Shown: positions 44,389-54,359, numbered from the stretch's first letter. The stretch is DNA of 64,000 bases from a bacterium (GCA_024228495.1 JAAETJ010000499.1:1-64000); one strand, 5' to 3'. Notes: generated by a model from the letters alone, not told the origin. Numbers and translations are program-made.

Positions 44389-46431
44389 CTAAGCCGCATA
44401 TTCCGTGAGGACCTGATCGCGTAATCTGCCATTGATTTCCGCGAGCCGATCAAAGCTGAAGCTAAAGGTACCCACACCGGCCGTTGCCGAGCGGATATCA
44501 ACGATCAACCGTTGCAACTCGCTTTGTGGCATATGCGCCTTGACGAGATCCCAGCCAAGCCAACCCGGTCTCGCATCAAATCCAAGGATCTGTCCGCGAT
44601 GGCTTGAGACAATACCGTTTATGCGTGCGGTCGCTTCTGACGGGACGCAAATTTCCACCGCCATAACAGGTTCCAACAAAATGGGATTGCATTGCGGCAT
44701 GCCCTCTTTCATTGCCACAACACCGGCCATGCGAAACGCCTGCTCGGAACTATCAACGGCATGATAGGACCCGTCTTTCAGCTCAACGGATAAATCCACG
44801 ACCGGAAATCCCAAGGGGCCGGCGCCAAGATAATCTTCAATGCCATGCTCGACCGCCGGAATATATTGGCGCGGCACCACCCCGCCAGCGATCGAATTAA
44901 AAAAAGTGAAACCGGTACCGCGCGGCATGGGTTTGATCTCGACAATAACATCCCCGAACTGGCCGTGCCCGCCGGATTGTTTTTTATGACGTCCACGTAC
45001 TTCAACCTGACCGCGAATGGTTTCCTTATAGGGGATGTGCGGCGTGCGGCTTTCAATGCCAATGCCGAACTTACGCGTCAAACGCTCTGCAGCCACACGT
45101 AGATGGATTTCCCCCTGCCCCCACAAAACCATCTCGCCGAGTGCCTGATCCTGGTGCAGCGACAAGGATTGATCCTCTTCGATGAGTTTGCCAATGGCCG
45201 ATGTCAGCTTAACCTCATCGCGACGCGACTTCGCCGAGATCGCCAAGCCATAGACCGGTGATGGCGCATCGATCACATCGACCTGCTTCACCTTGCCTTG
45301 ATCCGTGGACAGGCTCTCACCTGATTGTACCGCGTCAAGACGCCCAAATGCCAAGGTGTCTCCCGCCTTGGCTGTACCGGAGAATTTTTTGGGTTCCTGG
45401 CCCCGCACACTGAACAAGCCCGACAAGCGTTGATTGGTGCCCTTGCTGCCAGTCAAATGATCGCCATCATGAAATTCACCAGCAAACACCCGCACCAGAG
45501 ATAGCTTGCCACCATGTTCTGTGTGAAAGGTTTTCATCACATGTGCCAACGTGCGCGCTTCAATACCCAAGCGCTCTCTTGTAGCCGCAACATCTGGTAC
45601 CTCATGGCGCAACGCTTTAAGCAAGCGATTGACGCCATGACCTTTTTCCGCCGACCCAATGAGCACCGGGCAGATCGTACCAGAACGCAAATCATCGGAC
45701 AGATCATCGAAAATCTTGTCCTGGGGAGGTTCGATATCTTCCAGCAATTGCTCCATCAGCTCATCATCATAATCTGCGAGTGTTTCCAGCATTTTAAAAC
45801 GGGCTTCTTCTTCGCGCCCGCTCAGATCTTCTGGCAGCTCGATGATCTTGCTTGATTGATGTTCGCGGTACAAATAGGCCCGCTCCAGTGCCAGATCAAC
45901 AAATCCCGTGACAATATTATTTTCCCAAATAGGGATCTGCCGCAGCACGAGTGGCCGATCGCTGGCCGGTTGCAACATGGGAATAATATCGCGCACATGC
46001 AGCTCCGCCTTGTCGATCTTGTTGAGAAACAGGAAATGCGGGATATTGCGATCTTCAAGCTGCTTCAAAATAAGCTGCAAGGCAGGGGTTTTCTTTTGGT
46101 CAGGTTCACATACGACAATCGCTGCGTCAACACTGGGCAATACCGTATTGGCATCTTCGCTAAACTCAATCGAGCCGGGACAATCAATAAAGGTAAAACT
46201 ATCACCAAGATAATCAACCTGTGCCACATTAAGTTCGACACTCATATCATGGGCGCGCGCTTCGGGCGACGCGTCCCCCACCGTATTGCCTTCGGCGACG
46301 GTTCCCTGGCGATTAACCCCGCCGGTATGTTCCAAAATACTTTCAAGCAGGCTGGTCTTGCCAGACAGATATGGACCGACCAGGGCGATACAGCGTGGAG
46401 AGCCGCCGGATTGATTCTTATTCCCCATCAT
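44389..46431 (-). CDS. Elongation factor G-like protein (EF-G2 type)
   Basis: A 680-residue translational GTPase paralogue. GTP motifs: P-loop GPYLSGKTSL (about 19-28), DCPG (G3), NKID (G4). Domains II-V follow: the beta barrel, the FGIGIESRTPHIPYKETIRG stretch (domain III-IV border), and IRSATAGVGTFSFSFDRL near the end. Compared with true EF-G the P-loop (GPYLSGKT rather than AHIDAGKT) and short switch I mark it as the EF-G-like group often annotated fusA2, whose role is unsettled. A strong GAGGAGG site precedes two consecutive ATGs (46431, 46428). The true fusA should be elsewhere. Confidence 0.9.
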   Translation of the reverse strand: MMGNKNQSGGSPRCIALVGPYLSGKTSLLESILEHTGGVNRQGTVAEGNTVGDASPEARAHDMSVELNVAQVDYLGDSFTFIDCPGSIEFSEDANTVLPSVDAAIVVCEPDQKKTPALQLILKQLEDRNIPHFLFLNKIDKAELHVRDIIPMLQPASDRPLVLRQIPIWENNIVTGFVDLALERAYLYREHQSSKIIELPEDLSGREEEARFKMLETLADYDDELMEQLLEDIEPPQDKIFDDLSDDLRSGTICPVLIGSAEKGHGVNRLLKALRHEVPDVAATRERLGIEARTLAHVMKTFHTEHGGKLSLVRVFAGEFHDGDHLTGSKGTNQRLSGLFSVRGQEPKKFSGTAKAGDTLAFGRLDAVQSGESLSTDQGKVKQVDVIDAPSPVYGLAISAKSRRDEVKLTSAIGKLIEEDQSLSLHQDQALGEMVLWGQGEIHLRVAAERLTRKFGIGIESRTPHIPYKETIRGQVEVRGRHKKQSGGHGQFGDVIVEIKPMPRGTGFTFFNSIAGGVVPRQYIPAVEHGIEDYLGAGPLGFPVVDLSVELKDGSYHAVDSSEQAFRMAGVVAMKEGMPQCNPILLEPVMAVEICVPSEATARINGIVSSHRGQILGFDARPGWLGWDLVKAHMPQSELQRLIVDIRSATAGVGTFSFSFDRLAEINGRLRDQVLTEYAA

Positions 46432-46474
46432 TATTCCTCCTCTTTAAAGTCATCACAAACGAAAATTCGAGTAC

Positions 46475-46508
46475 AAAAAAAAAGCCCCTGTCACGTAATG
46501 TGAGGGGG
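46475..46508 (-). terminator. Intrinsic terminator upstream of EF-G-like gene
   Basis: On the minus strand GCCCCC-TCAC-ATTAC-GTGA-CAGGGGC is followed by nine T residues, forming a clear hairpin and U tract. It ends transcription coming from the rhodanese side before the EF-G-like gene. Confidence 0.85.
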
Positions 46509-46509
46509 C

Positions 46510-46843
46510 AGGATCGAAGCAGTATGTAAAAGACGTCTCATAAATTTGACCTTTCAACATCATCCGAAAACAGGCCGTAGCACAAGCGGAAACAAGCATA
46601 TGCCAAGGTCAGATGAATGGGGGTTACCGCAGTAATTCCATATCTCTATCGTGGCCATCCACATGGCAATTTGCAAGCCTAGAGTTGTAGAAAAGCCAAA
46701 ATATTACTCGATTTTCGAAAATATGGGGCGCCGTGCTGACGAACCGACCATCTGCAAGGACCAGACATACCAATGCCATCCCCGCAAAAGTGAAAATGGC
46801 ATTGTTTGTGTGACAGTTTTTTCAGGCCTCAATCAAGAAATGA
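46510..46843. other. Gene-free stretch between terminator and rhodanese gene
   Basis: About 330 bases with no credible gene. A short plus-strand frame that crosses into the rhodanese gene has no ribosome site or family match. Confidence 0.4.
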
Positions 46844-47236
46844 TTACGTCATATATTGCACGGTCGGTAGGTTTTTGCGCAACCAGCCCTGCGCCGAGAA
46901 ATTGCCCATCATACCTTCAGATATATCAGCAACAGCGCTATAGCCTTGTTCACGCAAAAAGCTGGAGATTTTAGCAGTACGTTGACCGGTCGCACAAATA
47001 AGCGCGATGGGCTTACTGAAATCGCCGCTAACGGCATCGTTCAAATCTTGCATAAATGTGGGGTTTTGCGGCGTGATCGTCAAAGCGCCCTCGGCCACAC
47101 CAGAGCGCATCCATTCCATGGGTGTACGCACATCAATAATCGTTAAATTACCCGCCTGGCTCATTTCCAGCGCCTTTTCAGCACTAATAACGTCTGGCAG
47201 CGGCGCATTATCTGTCTGATTAACAGTCATTGTCAT
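46844..47236 (-). CDS. Rhodanese-like domain protein
   Basis: A 130-residue single rhodanese domain. It probably handles thiosulfate or persulfide sulfur. The motif TIIDVRTPMEWMRSGVAEGAL lies at about 31-52, and the active-site Cys is in LICATGQRTAK (CATGQR loop) near 82. The C-terminal NFSAQGWLRKNLPT fits the family. AGAAGG precedes the ATG. A sulfide-type operator (47323-47338) lies 87 nt upstream. With the DsrC-like gene in this window, it hints at sulfur-responsive metabolism. The substrate is not fixed by sequence. Confidence 0.9.
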   Translation of the reverse strand: MTMTVNQTDNAPLPDVISAEKALEMSQAGNLTIIDVRTPMEWMRSGVAEGALTITPQNPTFMQDLNDAVSGDFSKPIALICATGQRTAKISSFLREQGYSAVADISEGMMGNFSAQGWLRKNLPTVQYMT

Positions 47237-47322
47237 TTAACCTTCTCCCGAATATACCCAATGAATAAGATCTCCAACTGCTCTTTGACAAGGTGCATTA
47301 TGTCGCTTGTCGAGAGCTTAAT

Positions 47323-47338
47323 ATTCAATTTATTGAAT
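47323..47338. promoter_or_regulatory. Candidate SqrR/BigR-type operator
   Basis: ATTCAATTTATTGAAT is an inverted repeat matching the ATTC-N8-GAAT pattern described for the persulfide-sensing ArsR-type repressors SqrR/BigR/YgaV. It lies in the rhodanese upstream region. No such repressor gene is visible in the window. Confidence 0.55.
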
Positions 47339-47485
47339 GTTTAATGGTTCTAAACGTAAAAATCAAGACCCCTGCATGTCACTCCTCAAGTACCCCAAGA
47401 ACCATTACAGAAGAAATCCACGACTTGTCGTACCTCAAAGGATAGGCTAGAAGGCAGATCAACCCCTAATCGAGATGCTTTATAC

Positions 47486-49000
47486 ATGAGCAAGAAGAAC
47501 AAGATCAGAAGGCCGAAGGCGCGTCTTCCCAAGGGCATGAAAGATGGCGAAGCGAGTGAAATCCGCGCCATGAACGCCATGCTGGAAAAAATCCGTACGG
47601 TCTACGAACTCTATGGCTTTGAGCCACTGGAGACGCCCGCTTTTGAATATAGCGATGCGCTGGGCAAATTCCTGCCCGACCAGGACCGCCCCAATGTCGG
47701 TGTGTTCTCGTTTGAAGACGAAGACAAGCAATGGCTGTCTTTGCGCTATGACATGACCGCCCCCCTCGCCCGCTATGTGGCGCTGAACTATGATCGCTTG
47801 CCAAAACCCTATCGACGCTATGCCGCGGGTTCCGTATGGCGCAACGAAAAACCAGGCCCTGGCCGCTTTCGCCAGTTCACCCAGTTCGACGCCGATACAG
47901 TCGGTACCCCCGTTGGCGCATCCGACGCCGAAATGTGCATGCTGATGGCCGATGTTATGGAAGCGGTTGGCATCAAGCGCGGCGACTATGTGATCCGGGT
48001 CAATAACCGCAAGATTCTGGATGGAGTTATGGAAGCGAACGGATTAGCGGATGACGAAAACGCAGCCAAACGCCTAACAGTATTGCGAGCAATAGATAAA
48101 TTTGATCGTCTAGGTTTGGATGGTGTTGTTGAGCTACTCGGTCAGGGAAGAAGAGATGAAAGTGGCGATATAACCCCTGGGGCTAATCTGACTGATCGTC
48201 AGATAAATAGCATAGTTAACTTTACTGGATGGGGAGAAGCTCATTCTAGCTCGCAAAGCAATTTCGGCTACGACGAAGTTACTTTCGCTAATTTCGAAGA
48301 AAGCGTAGGCACTACAGAAATTGGGCTTGAGGGAATCGCAGACCTCAAGACCATCGCTAGCCTATGTCGCTCAGCCAACTATGGCGAAGACCGCATCCAG
48401 ATCGACCCTTCTGTTGTACGTGGTCTTGAATATTATACCGGTCCCGTATTTGAGGCCGAGGTCACTTTCGACGTCAAAAACGACAAGGGACAGGTTGTGC
48501 AGTTTGGATCTGTTGGCGGCGGCGGTCGTTATGATGGGTTGGTGGCGCGTTTCAAGGGCATTGAAATTCCCGCCACTGGCTTCTCGATTGGCGTCTCGCG
48601 GCTTTACACGGCGCTGCAGGCACTTGATCAGCTGGACGATCAAACCAGAGGCCCGGTGCTTGTCCTCGTGATGGACAAGGAACGCACTGCCGACATGCAG
48701 GCCATGACCTTTGAACTGCGCAATGCTGGCATTCGTACCGAAATGTATGTGGGTGGTTCCGGCATGCGCGCCCAGATGAAATATGCTGACAAGCGCGCGG
48801 CTCCTTGTGTCATCATTCAAGGATCCGACGAATTTGCAGCAGGCGAAGTGACCATCAAGGATCTTGTAAAAGGATCTGAAATGTCAAAAGAAATTACCGA
48901 TAATAAAGAGTGGCGCGAGGGACGCCCGGCGCAGTTCGCAGTCAAACGCGATGAACTGATCGAAGCCGTACTCTCTGTCCTCAAGCGGCACGAGGCATAA
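47486..49000 (+). CDS. hisS: Histidyl-tRNA synthetase
   Basis: A 504-residue class II synthetase that charges tRNA-His. Motifs: ARLPKGMKD at the N terminus, motif 2 region [22 protein letters not shown] (about 115-136), the HisA motif [14 protein letters not shown] (about 310-323) and GGGGRYDGL, with a C-terminal anticodon domain (GPVLVLVMD...). The segment about 48010-48340 (residues about 176-285) has very different codon use (ATA, AGA, CTA, GCT rich), see findings. It is followed by hisZ after 4 nt. This hisS-hisZ-hisG cluster is typical of Alphaproteobacteria. Confidence 0.96.
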   Translation: MSKKNKIRRPKARLPKGMKDGEASEIRAMNAMLEKIRTVYELYGFEPLETPAFEYSDALGKFLPDQDRPNVGVFSFEDEDKQWLSLRYDMTAPLARYVALNYDRLPKPYRRYAAGSVWRNEKPGPGRFRQFTQFDADTVGTPVGASDAEMCMLMADVMEAVGIKRGDYVIRVNNRKILDGVMEANGLADDENAAKRLTVLRAIDKFDRLGLDGVVELLGQGRRDESGDITPGANLTDRQINSIVNFTGWGEAHSSSQSNFGYDEVTFANFEESVGTTEIGLEGIADLKTIASLCRSANYGEDRIQIDPSVVRGLEYYTGPVFEAEVTFDVKNDKGQVVQFGSVGGGGRYDGLVARFKGIEIPATGFSIGVSRLYTALQALDQLDDQTRGPVLVLVMDKERTADMQAMTFELRNAGIRTEMYVGGSGMRAQMKYADKRAAPCVIIQGSDEFAAGEVTIKDLVKGSEMSKEITDNKEWREGRPAQFAVKRDELIEAVLSVLKRHEA

Positions 49001-49004
49001 AGAC

Positions 49005-50177
49005 ATGCAAGCTGAAACCGCCCAAAAATTTGAAGCCCTTGAACAGCTGGCTGCCAAATTGCGCGAAGTGTTCACAAAAGCTGGTTTTGAACCGGTGGCT
49101 CCCGCCATCTTGCAGCCCGCAGATGTTTTGCTGGATTGCTCGGGCGAAGCCTTGCGCGCTCGCACCTATGTTTTTTCCGATCTCGATGGCCATGAACTTT
49201 GCCTGCGCCCTGATCTCACAGTACCAACCGCAAGGCTCTATCTGGAGCGCAATCCAACGGTACATGAAGAAGCACGCTATTGTTATAATGGCCCGACCTT
49301 TCGCTATTCTCCCGCCGATGGCAAAAATACCCGCCCCCGTGAATTTAGGCAAATGGGGCTGGAGCTTTACGCCATGAATGATCGTCTGGCGGCCGAAGCG
49401 GAGATCTTCAAACTGACCATTGAAAGCATCGAAAAAGCCAGGCTCTCTGATTATAAAATCAAAATTGGCGACCTTGGCTTGTTTACCGCCTTTATCGACG
49501 CCATCGATATGCCAACGCGTTGGCGGGCGCGTCTCAAACATCATTTCTGGCGACCTGACGCGTTCCATAAGCTGTTACGCGAACTCTCTGGTGACGAAGA
49601 AGGAGCCAGCCAAACCAAAAATAGCTGGCCACTTCTTGATTCAAAAGATCTGCTCGGCGCCATGCTGATCATCAGCAATCATATGCGCGATCATAAAATC
49701 CCGCTGATTGGCACTCGCTCGCTTGAAGAGGTCACAAAACGGCTGATCGACCGCCAGCTCGATACCGCTGAGGACCGTCTTTCAAAAGAAAAAGTACAGT
49801 TGATAGAAGATTATCTGGCCATCCAGGGACCACCGCGCGCCGCGATGGCCCGTATTGTCGACCTCACCGACAAGGCCGACATAAAAATTGCCAAGGCGTT
49901 CAAGCGCTTTGAAAAGCGTCTCGATCTATTCAAGGAACGTGGCATTGAAATGAAAAACACAGAGTTCAGCGCCGAATTCGGGCGCAGCTTCGAATATTAT
50001 ACGGGCTTTGTATTTCAGATCGAAGCCTCCAATTCAGAGGAGATCGGTCCGGTCGCGGGCGGCGGGCGCTATGACGGTCTGCTGAAAAAGCTTGGCGCCA
50101 TGGACAAAGTGCGAGCCGTTGGATGTGCGATCCACACCGAGCGCCTGCTCACCCTCGTTGAGGGGGAAATGGAATGA
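49005..50177 (+). CDS. hisZ: ATP phosphoribosyltransferase regulatory subunit
   Basis: HisZ, a 390-residue HisRS paralogue, forms the hetero-octamer with short-form HisG and provides histidine feedback. It shows the class II scaffold: RPDLTVPTARLYL, FRYSPADGKNTRPREFRQMGLE and FEYYTGFVFQIE, with [13 protein letters not shown] near the end, but without the anticodon-binding domain. It overlaps hisG by 4 nt (ATGA), indicating coupled expression of the partner proteins. Confidence 0.95.
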   Translation: MQAETAQKFEALEQLAAKLREVFTKAGFEPVAPAILQPADVLLDCSGEALRARTYVFSDLDGHELCLRPDLTVPTARLYLERNPTVHEEARYCYNGPTFRYSPADGKNTRPREFRQMGLELYAMNDRLAAEAEIFKLTIESIEKARLSDYKIKIGDLGLFTAFIDAIDMPTRWRARLKHHFWRPDAFHKLLRELSGDEEGASQTKNSWPLLDSKDLLGAMLIISNHMRDHKIPLIGTRSLEEVTKRLIDRQLDTAEDRLSKEKVQLIEDYLAIQGPPRAAMARIVDLTDKADIKIAKAFKRFEKRLDLFKERGIEMKNTEFSAEFGRSFEYYTGFVFQIEASNSEEIGPVAGGGRYDGLLKKLGAMDKVRAVGCAIHTERLLTLVEGEME

Positions 50178-50890
50178 GTAAAAAAGCCCTGACCATTGCT
50201 GTACCCTCCAAAGGCCGCTTGATGGAAAACACCCTCAAAATGTTTGCTAGCATTGGCATGACCATCAAAAAAACCGGCCATGAACGTGGTTATCATGGCA
50301 AGGTGATCGAGCATGAAGAAATCGACGTGGCGTTTCTATCAGCCAGCGAAATCGCCCATGATCTGCGCAGCGGACGCATCCATCTGGGGGTCACTGGTGA
50401 AGACCTGGTACGCGAAACCATCGCTGACCACCACAAGCGAGTGACCTTCATCAAACCCTTGGGGTTTGGCCATGCCGATGTGATTGTTGCCGTTCCCAAA
50501 AGCTGGCTCGATGTGGATACCGTTGCCGATCTTGAAGATGTCGCGGCTCAATTTCAGAAAAATCACGGGCGGCGCCTGCGTCTCGCCACCAAATATGTCA
50601 ATCTGACCGGGCGGTTTTTTGCCCGCAATGGCTTTTTTGGCTATCGCATTGTCGGCAGCCTTGGCGCCACCGAAGGTGCTCCCGCCAGCAGCAATGCCGA
50701 GCTGATCGTTGATATCACATCGACCGGTGAAACTCTGGTAGCCAATCACTTAAAAATCCTCAAGGACGGGGTCATCCTCATGAGCCAGGCCAACCTAGTC
50801 GCATCGCGCAACGCCAACTGGACCAGCGCAGCGATAGAGGCTCGTAACAAAATTGAGCAAAGGATCTTGACCGAAAAAACCCCCGAATAA
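50174..50890 (+). CDS. hisG: ATP phosphoribosyltransferase catalytic subunit (short form)
   Basis: A 238-residue HisG_S, the first step of histidine biosynthesis (ATP + PRPP). It begins LTIAVPSKGRLMENTLKMF, and carries the pattern HLGVTGEDLVRE and SNAELIVDITSTGETL with the PRPP-binding loop. Its length and lack of a C-terminal regulatory domain mark the short form, which needs HisZ. The start overlaps hisZ (ATGA). After its stop, 50891-51067 holds no gene. Confidence 0.95.
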   Translation: MSKKALTIAVPSKGRLMENTLKMFASIGMTIKKTGHERGYHGKVIEHEEIDVAFLSASEIAHDLRSGRIHLGVTGEDLVRETIADHHKRVTFIKPLGFGHADVIVAVPKSWLDVDTVADLEDVAAQFQKNHGRRLRLATKYVNLTGRFFARNGFFGYRIVGSLGATEGAPASSNAELIVDITSTGETLVANHLKILKDGVILMSQANLVASRNANWTSAAIEARNKIEQRILTEKTPE

Positions 50891-51067
50891 GCGGTGTGGC
50901 GCCCCCCCCTGAAGAGCTCCCTAAAAAATCCCCGACAATTTTAATTAAACTTGTATCGACTTATGGGTGATCAGACAGCTAGCCAAAGTGTTTCTCCATA
51001 TTCACAGTCTAGCCGATCAGGATGCACCTTGGAGGATATTTAGAGATTCCCGTAAGTTTATTTATTA

Positions 51068-52639
51068 CTACGTAGACGTCTTATTATTCGGTGACCAGCG
51101 CAAAATAGGCTTGCGAGCAGCCCCGGTCTCGTCCAGTCGACGCCTTGGCGTAAAACGAGGGGCGTTTAAAAATGGCTCGGCGTCCCCCTGTTTAGCCCGC
51201 TTGGCCAGCACAATCATCACCTCAATAAACTGATCCAATGAGGCCTTACTCTCGCTTTCCGTTGGCTCAACCAGCATCGCCCCATTCACGATCAGCGGGA
51301 AATAGACGGTCATGGGATGGAAGCCCTCATCAATCATCGCCTTGGAAAAATCACGCGTGGTGACGCCCGTGCCTTTCAAAAATGCATCATCGAACAGTAC
51401 TTCGTGCATACAAATATGATCTTCTCCAAACGCCAGCGACATATAATCTGACAGCGAGGCGCGCAGATAGTTGGCATTGAGAACGGCATCTTCTGAGGCC
51501 TGCTTCAAGCCATCCGCGCCATGGCTCATCATATAGGTGAGCGCTCGTGTATACATGCCGAACTGCCCATGAAAAGCGGTCATGCGCCCAAACGGGCTGG
51601 TCTCGTCAACGCGATCATTGGCATTTTCCACCAATCGGGTGCTCTCCCCTTCTTTTACGAGGAAAGGCAATGGTGCAAAAGGCGCAAGGCGTTTTGACAA
51701 CACCACTGGCCCGGAACCTGGTCCGCCGCCGCCATGCGGCGTCGAAAAGGTTTTATGCAAATTGAAATGCATGGCATCGACGCCAAGGTCTCCCGGTTTT
51801 ACCTTACCAGCAATGGCCGTGAAATTGGCACCATCACAATAGAAATAGGCACCAACTTCATGGATCAGCTTGGCGATCTCGACTATCTCACGCTCGAACA
51901 CTCCGCCCGTATTGGGGTTGGTGAGCATGATCGCGGCGACATCATCATCGAGCGCCTCTTTTACCGAGGCGACTGTTACTGTACCGTCTTCTTGCGCTGG
52001 CACCGAGCGAATTTTATAGCCGACCAGCGCCGCCGTTGCGGGGTTTGTGCCATGCGCGCTATCTGGCACAAGCACAATGTTTTTAGTAGACCCTCTAGCC
52101 TCATGGGCCGCCTTAATCGCCATCATACCGCACAATTCGCCATGTGCCCCAGCTTTTGGTGACAGGGCAATCGCCTTCATGCCCGTCAGTTCCATTAGCC
52201 AATGAGCCAGTTCATCCATCAAATCAATAGCACCAGGCACGCTTGATTGTGGCTGTAGCGGATGAATATCCATAAAGCCCTGCAAGCGGGCGATTTTTTC
52301 ATTAAGGCGCGGATTATGCTTCATGGTGCAAGACCCGAGCGGATAAATACCGGTATCAATGCTATAGTTCTTTTGCGACAGGCGCACATAATGGCGCATG
52401 GTTTCTGGTTCTGACAGACCGACCAGTCCGAATTCATCGATACGTTCCAAACCGTTAAGGCGGCTTTCAAACGGGGCAACATCGGCAAAATCAACGCCCG
52501 TTGTTTGTGTATCGCCCAGGTCAAACAGTATCGGCTCTTCGATCTGCAGAGCCTTGTTGCCAGAAACGGTCATCGCATCGGCCTGGTCGCTGGAGGACTG
52601 ATCGATATTGGTCTTGCGCCCTTGTCTATTCATGCTCAT
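51068..52639 (-). CDS. gcvPB: Glycine dehydrogenase (decarboxylating) subunit 2
   Basis: The C-terminal half of the split P protein, 523 residues. The PLP-binding Lys lies in DAMHFNLHKTFSTPHGGGGPG (about residue 299). GSCTMKHNPRLNEK and SAHGTNPATA are the family hallmarks. With GcvPA it decarboxylates glycine and passes the aminomethyl group to GcvH. GAGGGAGAAA precedes the ATG. It overlaps gcvPA by 4 nt (ATGA). An N-terminal stretch of about 45 residues before FADVAPFESRL is longer than in many homologues. Confidence 0.96.
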   Translation of the reverse strand: MSMNRQGRKTNIDQSSSDQADAMTVSGNKALQIEEPILFDLGDTQTTGVDFADVAPFESRLNGLERIDEFGLVGLSEPETMRHYVRLSQKNYSIDTGIYPLGSCTMKHNPRLNEKIARLQGFMDIHPLQPQSSVPGAIDLMDELAHWLMELTGMKAIALSPKAGAHGELCGMMAIKAAHEARGSTKNIVLVPDSAHGTNPATAALVGYKIRSVPAQEDGTVTVASVKEALDDDVAAIMLTNPNTGGVFEREIVEIAKLIHEVGAYFYCDGANFTAIAGKVKPGDLGVDAMHFNLHKTFSTPHGGGGPGSGPVVLSKRLAPFAPLPFLVKEGESTRLVENANDRVDETSPFGRMTAFHGQFGMYTRALTYMMSHGADGLKQASEDAVLNANYLRASLSDYMSLAFGEDHICMHEVLFDDAFLKGTGVTTRDFSKAMIDEGFHPMTVYFPLIVNGAMLVEPTESESKASLDQFIEVMIVLAKRAKQGDAEPFLNAPRFTPRRRLDETGAARKPILRWSPNNKTST

Positions 52640-53982
52640 GAGATTTCTCCCTCGATAGCAGCTGCAAGATCTGTGATCTGTTCGGCGCTGTTCATCTCGG
52701 TGACGGCAATAACCAACAGATCTTCGAGCGTGCCATCACCATGTAATCGCGATACCGGCACACCAGCCAATAATTGTTTGGCGGCCAACGCCTCAACAAG
52801 ATCATGGGCGCTGCCAGGAACGCGAATGGTGAACTCGTTAAAGAAGCTGTCATTGAGCACATCGACACCATTTATCTTGCCAAGTTCATCAGCCAGCTGC
52901 ACCGCATTAGCATGATTTATCATGGCCAGCTGGCGGAGACCTTTTTCGCCAAGCAAGGTCAAATGAATAGAAAAAGCCAGCGCCATCAGCCCTGAATTGG
53001 TGCAGATATTGGATGTGGCTTTTTCGCGTCTGATATGTTGCTCTCTGGTCGACAGGGTCAGCACAAACCCTTGCTGCCCGTCGACATCGACGGTTTTTCC
53101 ACAAAGACGCCCCGGCATCTGGCGAATATATTTTTGTCTTGTTGCAAACAACCCCACATAGGGACCACCAAAATCAAGCCCGCAGCCCAAAGACTGCCCC
53201 TCGGCTACAACAATATCGGCGCCCATGGACCCCGGCGATTTGATCGCGCCAAGAGATACAATTTCGGTGACCACAATAATCAACAATGCCTTCTTGACGT
53301 GCGCCGCTTCTGCCAGTTCACTATAGTCACTGATCTGGCCAAAAAAATCTGGATATTGCACTACCACACAGGCGGTTTGATCATCAATCTGGCTGATCAA
53401 ATCTTCAGCTTCAGCAATTGCAGGTGTCATCTGAACCAGATCACCCCCCGAAAAACGCTGCATATTTTCAACAACCGCGCGATATTGCGGATGCAGGCCG
53501 CCAGACAGGATTGCCTTTTTGCGCCTTGTGACGCGGCGCGCCATTAACACGGCTTCTGCTGTGGCGGTAGAGCCGTCATACATGGAGGCATTAGCGACAT
53601 CCATACCAGTAAGCATGCAAATCTGTGTCTGGAATTCGAACAGGACGTGTAAGGTACCTTGCGAAATCTCAGGCTGATAGGGAGTATAAGAGGTCAAGAA
53701 TTCCGAACGCTGAATAAGGTGATCAACGGTGGCGGGCGTATGGTGGCGATAAGCCCCTGCCCCCACAAAAAAGCCCTTGGACTGACCGGCGGACAGATTA
53801 CGCGCCGCCATTTGTGACAATTGGCGCTCCACCTCAAGTTCGCTGGCCGCAAGAGGCAAATCAGGTAGTTTGTCTAATAGCTTGTCATTTGGCACATCGG
53901 CAAACAGAGCATCGACATGATCAACACCAACTTTCGCCAGCATTGCGCGCCGGTCGTCAGGTGACAAAGGCAGATAACGCAT
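52636..53982 (-). CDS. gcvPA: Glycine dehydrogenase (decarboxylating) subunit 1
   Basis: The N-terminal half of the split P protein, 448 residues. It begins MRYLPLSPDDRRAMLA and carries FLGAGAYRHHTPA-like FVGAGAYRHHTP, SEFLTSYTPYQPEISQGTL, MYDGSTATAEA and the block GCGLDFGGPYVGLFATR. Split GcvP occurs in many bacteria, including some Alphaproteobacteria and Gram-positives. Its start overlaps the gcvH stop by one base (TAATG). Confidence 0.96.
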   Translation of the reverse strand: MRYLPLSPDDRRAMLAKVGVDHVDALFADVPNDKLLDKLPDLPLAASELEVERQLSQMAARNLSAGQSKGFFVGAGAYRHHTPATVDHLIQRSEFLTSYTPYQPEISQGTLHVLFEFQTQICMLTGMDVANASMYDGSTATAEAVLMARRVTRRKKAILSGGLHPQYRAVVENMQRFSGGDLVQMTPAIAEAEDLISQIDDQTACVVVQYPDFFGQISDYSELAEAAHVKKALLIIVVTEIVSLGAIKSPGSMGADIVVAEGQSLGCGLDFGGPYVGLFATRQKYIRQMPGRLCGKTVDVDGQQGFVLTLSTREQHIRREKATSNICTNSGLMALAFSIHLTLLGEKGLRQLAMINHANAVQLADELGKINGVDVLNDSFFNEFTIRVPGSAHDLVEALAAKQLLAGVPVSRLHGDGTLEDLLVIAVTEMNSAEQITDLAAAIEGEIS

Positions 53983-54359
53983 TAGCTCTCACTTTCAACG
54001 AATTCTTCGTAACCCGCTTTGTCCATCAACTCTTCCAGTTCATCTGTATTGGACAATTTGATCTTGATAAACCAGGCATCCGCTTCCGCGCTTTCATTGA
54101 CCAAGGCCGCATTATCACCAAGCGCCTCATTGGCCTCGACCACTTCACCGCTGATGGGGGCATAGACCTCACTGGCCGCTTTGACGCTTTCGACCACGCA
54201 GGCTTCATCACCCTGTTCGACGTCAAGGCCAGGGTCCGGCAGTTCAACAAATACGATATCACCAAGCTGTTCCTGAGCGTGATCCGTGATGCCAATGGTG
54301 CCCACGCCGTCCTCGACCATGATCCATTCGTGTTTTTTTGTGTAATAGGTTTTCGACAT
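53982..54359 (-). CDS. gcvH: Glycine cleavage system H protein
   Basis: A 125-residue lipoyl carrier that shuttles the aminomethyl group between P, T and L proteins. The lipoylated Lys lies in ACVVESVKAASEVYAPISGEV. N terminus YYTKKHEWI and C terminus GYEEFVES fit. ATG 54359 follows GAGGAGG. In-frame sequence upstream to 54470 is not conserved. L protein (lpd) is not in this window. Confidence 0.96.
   Translation of the reverse strand: MSKTYYTKKHEWIMVEDGVGTIGITDHAQEQLGDIVFVELPDPGLDVEQGDEACVVESVKAASEVYAPISGEVVEANEALGDNAALVNESAEADAWFIKIKLSNTDELEELMDKAGYEEFVESES

Noticed and set aside
46651-46974. A 107-codon frame overlapping the rhodanese gene
   Set aside because: Its 3' end is antisense to a clear rhodanese gene and the rest has no recognisable sequence.
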